Shown piece after piece: positions 4,512 to 9,595 of a DNA stretch of 9,595 bases; the stretch's first letter is position 1; every line of letters starts with the position of its first letter. This DNA comes from Methanobacteriaceae archaeon (GTDB taxonomy: Archaea > Methanobacteriota > Methanobacteria > Methanobacteriales > Methanobacteriaceae). A model generated the notes under the pieces. That model had not been told where the DNA came from. It saw only the letters and a list, made by a program, of their open reading frames with translations, and did not search any database. The stretch is taken from contig CAAFWR010000035.1 of the NCBI GenBank assembly GCA_900766745.1, positions 1 through 9,595 of the forward strand, in the 5' to 3' direction. A program made the position numbers and the translations under genes.

Positions 4512-5954
4512 ATGCAGCTGAAGAGTTCGACTGATTATGCGATACGAATTGTATGTTATTTAGCAACGCATAATGGGATGATCTCTACTTCTGAGTTATC
4601 AAAGCAGCTATGCATTGCATCTACATATATTCCTAAAGTCGCTAAAAAATTAAAAGACGCAAATATTATAGTAGCTTTAGAAGGTGTAAAGGGTGGTTAT
4701 ACACTTGCTAAAAGAGCAGAGGATATTTCTTTAAAGGAAATTGTTTCTTGTATGGAAGAAACAATGGCTATCAATCGTTGTTTAGAAAGAGATGGATTTT
4801 GTTCTAGAAATGCCGTAAATCATTGCAGAGTACACAAGGTCTTATTGGATATACAAAATACATATAATAATAAATTAGAAAATATAAAAGTATCGGATTT
4901 GATTCGTCCTGGAAAAGATGAATATTTTGGTCGTTTCTATGTTGTATTAAAAGTCAATCTAAAAAAGAACAGTTATGAGTGTGTATATTCACACAATCAG
5001 ACTGTATATGATCAATCTGAGATTATAGATAGTTATGATGAATTTATAAAAAACTATGTCAATCGGTTTGTCTTTGAATCGGATCAAGAAAAGATTGAAT
5101 CCTTCTTATTGTTGGATGAACTAAAGAAAGTGGATTCTTGCATAGAAGAAGATCTTTCATATCGTAGATTGAACAAGGATTCTTATATTTGGATGGAAGC
5201 CAAGAAATATGTGGATACAGATAATCATAAGGCGATAATCACATTGCATAATAATAAAATTTACCAAAATACCATTGTAAATATGGAGCAGGAATTAAGA
5301 AATAAAGAGAAGGTCATGTTGAAGCAATATTGGGACATGGTAACTCTTTTAGTAGCGGTATTAAATCATAATAATGTAGTGGACAAAGAATATCACGATG
5401 ATATTAGTTTTTATACGCAACAGATGTATCTTCAACTTCAAAAGGATTATCCAAAATATGGTATTACAGATGAAGATATTGAAATTGTAACTCATTTAGC
5501 CCCTATTCATGATATTGGTAAGGTTCGTGTTCCAATTGAAATCTTGAATAAGCCAGGAAAACTAACAAAGGAAGAGATGGATATTGTAAAGCAGCATCCT
5601 TTGGTTGGTGCTGAAATGACGCAGAGATTTCCAAAAGGATTAACAACAGAAAAATTGAATCAATATAGTTATGAAATCTGTAGACATCATCATGAAAGAT
5701 ATGATGGTACAGGATATCCTGATGGGTTAAAGGGTGAAGATATTCCTTTGAGTGCGCAAGTCGTAGGTTTAGTAGATGCCTATGATGCTCTTATTAGTGT
5801 TCGTCCATATAAGAGAAAGTTAGAACATGACCAAGCTGTACAAATGATTTTGAATGGTGAATGTGGCAAGTTTTCAGACGAACTACTTCATTGTTTTAAA
5901 AAGGTATCAAGCCAAAGCAATTGGATAAAAAGAAGTGAGAGGGAAGCTGTATGA
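4512..5954 (+). CDS. Rrf2-type DNA-binding domain fused to PAS-like and HD-GYP c-di-GMP phosphodiesterase
   Basis: 480 residues, three parts. Residues 1-130 are a full Rrf2 (IscR/NsrR/CymR-like) winged helix: MQLKSSTDYAIRIVCYLA, SELSKQLCIASTYIPKVAKK, and the wing EGVKGGYTLAK. A cysteine cluster, C90-x6-C97-x7-C105-x2-H108, sits where Rrf2 proteins bind Fe-S. Residues about 135-255 look like a PAS fold ending in YRRLNKDSYIWMEA. Residues about 275-465 are a complete HD-GYP domain: HDIGK (333-337), H362, HHHERYDGTGYPDGLKG (392-408), DAYDAL (422-427) and RPYK. This family hydrolyses cyclic-di-GMP in the cytoplasm. The start follows GAGGT (4501-4505). The stop overlaps the next ATG (ATGA), so the giant surface protein is translationally coupled to it. 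Rrf2 proteins normally have only the ~130-160-residue DNA-binding unit, which makes the fusion odd. Each domain call is secure; the combined function and the Fe-S cluster are inference. Confidence 0.94.
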   Translation: MQLKSSTDYAIRIVCYLATHNGMISTSELSKQLCIASTYIPKVAKKLKDANIIVALEGVKGGYTLAKRAEDISLKEIVSCMEETMAINRCLERDGFCSRNAVNHCRVHKVLLDIQNTYNNKLENIKVSDLIRPGKDEYFGRFYVVLKVNLKKNSYECVYSHNQTVYDQSEIIDSYDEFIKNYVNRFVFESDQEKIESFLLLDELKKVDSCIEEDLSYRRLNKDSYIWMEAKKYVDTDNHKAIITLHNNKIYQNTIVNMEQELRNKEKVMLKQYWDMVTLLVAVLNHNNVVDKEYHDDISFYTQQMYLQLQKDYPKYGITDEDIEIVTHLAPIHDIGKVRVPIEILNKPGKLTKEEMDIVKQHPLVGAEMTQRFPKGLTTEKLNQYSYEICRHHHERYDGTGYPDGLKGEDIPLSAQVVGLVDAYDALISVRPYKRKLEHDQAVQMILNGECGKFSDELLHCFKKVSSQSNWIKRSEREAV

Positions 5955-8900
5955 GAAGGATAAGAAAGTTAACATCCAATTTTCTTGTATGCATTCTTTG
6001 CATGACTACCTTTATAACACAAATTCATATGGTAAGTGCTGAAGAAACAGAGGATATTCCTACAGAAGAGGTTGTACAAGAAACAACTCCAGAAACAAGT
6101 GAAGTACAAGAAGTGCAGGATGTTCCACAAACAACAGAGAAATTGGATGAATATTATAAAGATGGAAAAATTCTTATTTACAATTATGAACAGTTGAAAC
6201 AAATAGGTTCAGATGCCTTTGTCTATACAAAAGATAAAGATGGAGATATTGGAACTGGAGATATTGTTGTAAACGATGGTACTCAACTTACTTATGGTAA
6301 GGATGCTCAGTATCTATTGATGAATGAAATCAAAATGGATACAAAATCAATTTGGAATGTAAAGGGTGACTTTACAGGAAAGATAGAGGGAGAAGAAATC
6401 AAAGAGGATGAAACTCCTACTTTATATGATAAGAAAACAGATACGATTTATATTTATAATCCGTATCAATTAATGGTTCTAGAACAAGAAGATTCAGACA
6501 AAGAACCTGTAATGTCATTGGATTATGATGCACCACAGTTTGGTATGGGACAAATGATCTATCCAAATGGAGAAGACAAAGATTATTTAACTTATAGTAA
6601 AGATCATAATTATGTCATTTCAAAGAACTTTAGTTCAGACAAGCCTGAATTGGTTGCAGATCAGTTAAGTATAGATCCTGCAACAACAGATACTGAAGGT
6701 CGTGATTTTAAGGGTCAGGTTGTAAAAACAATAGGTGATAAAACCTATATCTTAATTGGAAATGAAGAACAGTTAAGAGCAATCGGCACAGATAAAGTAG
6801 TTCAAGGAGCAGTTTATCAAGCCTATCTTGAACTAGGAAAATGGAAAATCGATAAAGATTCATCTGGTAATTCAATTATGTTGTATGGTGGCGATGCCGA
6901 CTTAACGAAAGAACAAAATGGAATAAAAGATTTTACGTTTGGAGAAGTATCAGATACAGATAAGAAATTAAGTAGTGTAAGTAGTTTTCATACCAGAGAT
7001 AAATGTGGTGTTGATCAAAAAACAGGTAAGGTTGATCCAAACCTTGATATCAAGGATCAAATAAATCAGAAATATACTAAAAATGCGAATTATATTATAT
7101 TCCGTGACATTGATTTAGGCAGTTCAGATTGGACTCCACTTACTTTCCAAGGCACAATGATTGGTGCAAAATCTGCAGAAAAAGGCGGACTTTGGAAAGA
7201 TGGTGTTTTAAATACAACTGATAAACCAGTGTTATCGAATGTAAATGTAATTCAAACAGGATCTTTAGATGTTGGTAAACAGATGGGGGTTGGATTCTTC
7301 GCTACATTATCAGATGAAGCTAGTGATAATGATGTCGGACTTAGTAAAGGTCTGGTTAAAGTATCAAACTTGAGATTTAATAACATAAAAGTTGATAATC
7401 AATCGACAACAACAAAATATGATCAAACATTGGTTAATGGACTGGTTTCTAGTCTAGGACAATTACTAGGAGGTGTAGTAGATCTTCTTGCGTGGTTATT
7501 AACCTTTGGCAGTGTTGATGCAGGGTTAAGAAAAACTTTAACAGATGTTTTAGATGCACGAAAAAAAGATCCAACCGCGTTAGCTACAGGAGTAATTGCA
7601 GGTCGTGTTGAAGGAAATGTAGAAATTTCGAATATTGAAATTGAAAATGAAAATGTAAAAAATTTAAACGATTATACGGGTGGCTTTATAGGGTATATGT
7701 CTGGTAAAACTCAGTATGACGGTTTATCAAAAGCTTTAGGTGGAACAGCTAAGCTTTTGGCAAATATTCTAAATGTTATTCCTGGACTTGGTTTAGGCGA
7801 CTTAATTACGATTCTATTAGGGAATGCAATTCCTTTAGAGAAGTTAATTCCAACTGGATATATTAATCCAAAGATTGTGAACTGTAATATAAATGGTTTA
7901 ACGATTTCTACAGCTTCTGATAAATTGTATGCTGGTGGATTTGTGGGTATGCAAAAGGGTGCTATTGTAGAAAATTGTTCTGTATCCAATGGAACTAATA
8001 CAATAAGTGGAAAAAACTTTGTAGGTGGCTTTGTTGGTTTAGCACGTGATGATGTAATCAAAGGAACGTTATCTGGTGCATTGGATATCGAAACAAAACT
8101 TCCAAAGATGAATACGGAAAGCTTGCTTTTAAATTGTTCATTAAATAATGCAGTTCAGTCTGTTTCTGGTGAAAGCTATATTGGTGGTTTTGCCGGAGGA
8201 TTGGCAAACGCTTCTACAGTTAATTGTAGTATTACATCTAATGCTCTTACTGTAACGGCTTCTGGAAATTATGCCGGTGGTTTTGCAGGAATAGCATCGC
8301 TTGGATGGGCGGCTGACTTAGGTAAAGGTGATACAAAGGATAACTTGCTTGGCGGAGTAGTTGATCTTGTTGTAAAGCTGTTGAGTAGTAATCCAGGAGC
8401 TACATCATCATTATTATCTTTAGCCGGTGTAAATCCATCACATATCTTAGGATGTTCAGTCAATGCTTCACTTACAGTGAGCGGTCAGGATTATGTTGGT
8501 GGTATTACAGGTCGAGGCAATGGTGCATATATAGCACAATCTAATACAAATAATTTACAGAAAATATCATATTGGAAAAATAATGTTTATGATGTTGGCT
8601 CTGTTCAAGTGGTTGATGTCTCTTTAACCGGATTATCCAATGTTAAAGGAAATGATTATGTTGGTGGAATCGCTGGATCAATGGGTACAGCTAGTGTAGC
8701 TGGTTTATTAAATACAACGCTTGGTGTTGCATCTTATCTTGCATTTACTGTAGATAATGTTCATGTAAATGGTAAAGGGGATGGATTTACTGTTACAGGG
8801 AATGAGCGTATTGGCGGTGGATTTGGAGATGCGATCGGTGGTTCGATAACAACTGTTAGCATCAATAATTTAGCTTCTACTGAAGGCAATAACTTAGTAG

Positions 8901-9582
8901 GCGGATTTATAGGTCTTTCTGGTCCTGGCGATTTGGCTGGAACAGATGGTGGATTGACTGTTAATCTATTAGGTTTGAATCATGTGTTGAAATTGAATCA
9001 TTTGCTTTCTTTAGGACAAGCTATCGAAGTTAAGATTAATAAAGTGAATGTGGATGGAGTCACAAATGGATTTACGGTACACGCAAAGGGTTCACGAGAA
9101 GGCGAATCAGTTCGAGATTATAGTGCTTCTGGGTTTATCGCAAAAAGTGGTAGTACAAAAGTAGAGAATTCTCATGTAACAAATCTAAAATCAGTGAAAG
9201 CTGCAAATGATGGCGGATATGCTTCAGGATTTGTGGCTATTTCAAAAACGGGTGGCTTGGCAGAGGTTGCTGATGATGATTCAATTAAATCATTGATTGA
9301 GGCTAAAGGTTTAATAAATGCCGTAGGATATTTAATTCCTAAATATACAAATTGTACGGTTTCTTTTGTGAATGGTGGAAGTGTTACAGCAGATGTTGCT
9401 GGTGGTTTTGCTGCAGATTTCCAAAGCGGAACAGTGGATAATAGTGCTCGTGGTGAAAATGATTATTATGCTGTATATAATTTAGACGCTGTGAATGGTC
9501 AAAGTTATGCTGGTGGCTTTGGTGGAAATGTTTATTCTGGAGCGTTGGCAGATGCTGGTAAAGGTGTTAGTGTTCTAGGCAA
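5951..9582 (+). CDS. Giant secreted GLUG-repeat surface protein / adhesin, 3' partial
   Basis: Open for 1,210 codons to the end of the insert; the C-terminus and any anchor are missing. The start is the ATG overlapping the previous stop, with GAGAGGGA at 5937-5944. Residues 1-30 are a signal peptide (MRRIRK, hydrophobic core, likely cleavage after VSA). Residues 31-65 are an acidic Glu/Thr linker. Residues about 72-320 carry three modules beginning like IYNYEQLKQIGSD, IYNPYQLMVLEQE and LIGNEEQLRAIGTD. Residues 380-480 hold YIIFRDIDLGSSDWTPLTF, then FQGTMIG and VGFFATL, typical of GLUG proteins. From about 575 a Y-x-G-G-F-x-G motif recurs about a dozen times (575, 660, 690, 743, 774, 848, 903, 954, 982, 1090, 1149, 1186), often preceded by an NC(S/T) turn. 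This suggests a long beta-solenoid. Likely cell-surface adhesin or matrix protein; the ligand is unknown. LPXTG anchoring is expected but not visible. Confidence 0.9.
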
Positions 9583-9595
9583 AGATCGGAAGAGC
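9583..9595. other. Illumina adapter (not genomic)
   Basis: The last 13 bases are AGATCGGAAGAGC, the standard Illumina adapter stub. The surface-protein reading frame stays open through it only by chance, so the last true codon is about 9578-9580. Confidence 0.97.

Noticed and set aside
7711..8061. Open frame of 116 codons on the minus strand inside the surface-protein gene
   Set aside because: Antisense shadow of a long, clearly coding frame; low-complexity product, no ribosome-binding site or family features. The shorter minus-strand frames at 5969-6202 and 8269-8463 were dismissed for the same reasons.

Overview
The window is an AT-rich, Gram-positive-type segment, probably from a low-GC Bacillota of a host-associated community. 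An Erysipelotrichia-like or Lachnospiraceae-like source is a guess from protein style only. Both ends carry Illumina adapter sequence (1-32 and 9583-9595), so the biological insert is 33-9582, about 9.55 kb. That is far longer than an ordinary Illumina insert. It would fit a synthetic long read or an untrimmed contig, and it explains why the last gene is cut.

Layout, all genes on the + strand: (1) exodeoxyribonuclease III/AP endonuclease (55-804) with its own terminator. (2) A 687-bp gene-free region. It holds two copies of a ~70-bp intergenic repeat flanking a complete small-RNA transcription unit: sigma70-type promoter, 5' hairpin, a 9-bp closing stem enclosing two tandem 78-nt units (about 85% identical), and an intrinsic terminator. 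(3) A lipoprotein (1492-2166) whose predicted promoter uses the end of the second repeat as its -35 box. (4) A PucR-family regulator whose reading frame is broken at a run of nine G near the N-terminus, either a contingency (phase-variation) tract or an error. (5) A 482-bp gene-free region with the PucR terminator, an orphan terminator, a hairpin-rich segment and a dyad-symmetric candidate operator laid over a promoter. (6) A two-gene operon with an ATGA overlap. Its first gene is an Rrf2-type DNA-binding domain fused to a PAS-like region and a complete HD-GYP (cyclic-di-GMP phosphodiesterase) domain. Its second is a very large secreted GLUG-repeat surface protein, open for more than 1,210 codons to the end of the insert.

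The strongest biological story is the last operon. One polypeptide combines a likely Fe-S/redox-sensing Rrf2 repressor with a c-di-GMP-degrading enzyme and is translationally coupled to a giant adhesin-like protein. A palindrome overlapping the promoter suggests autoregulation. The inferred circuit senses redox, iron or NO, then adjusts adhesin transcription and c-di-GMP together. The tandem-unit RNA and the poly-G PucR locus are independent observations of comparable interest.
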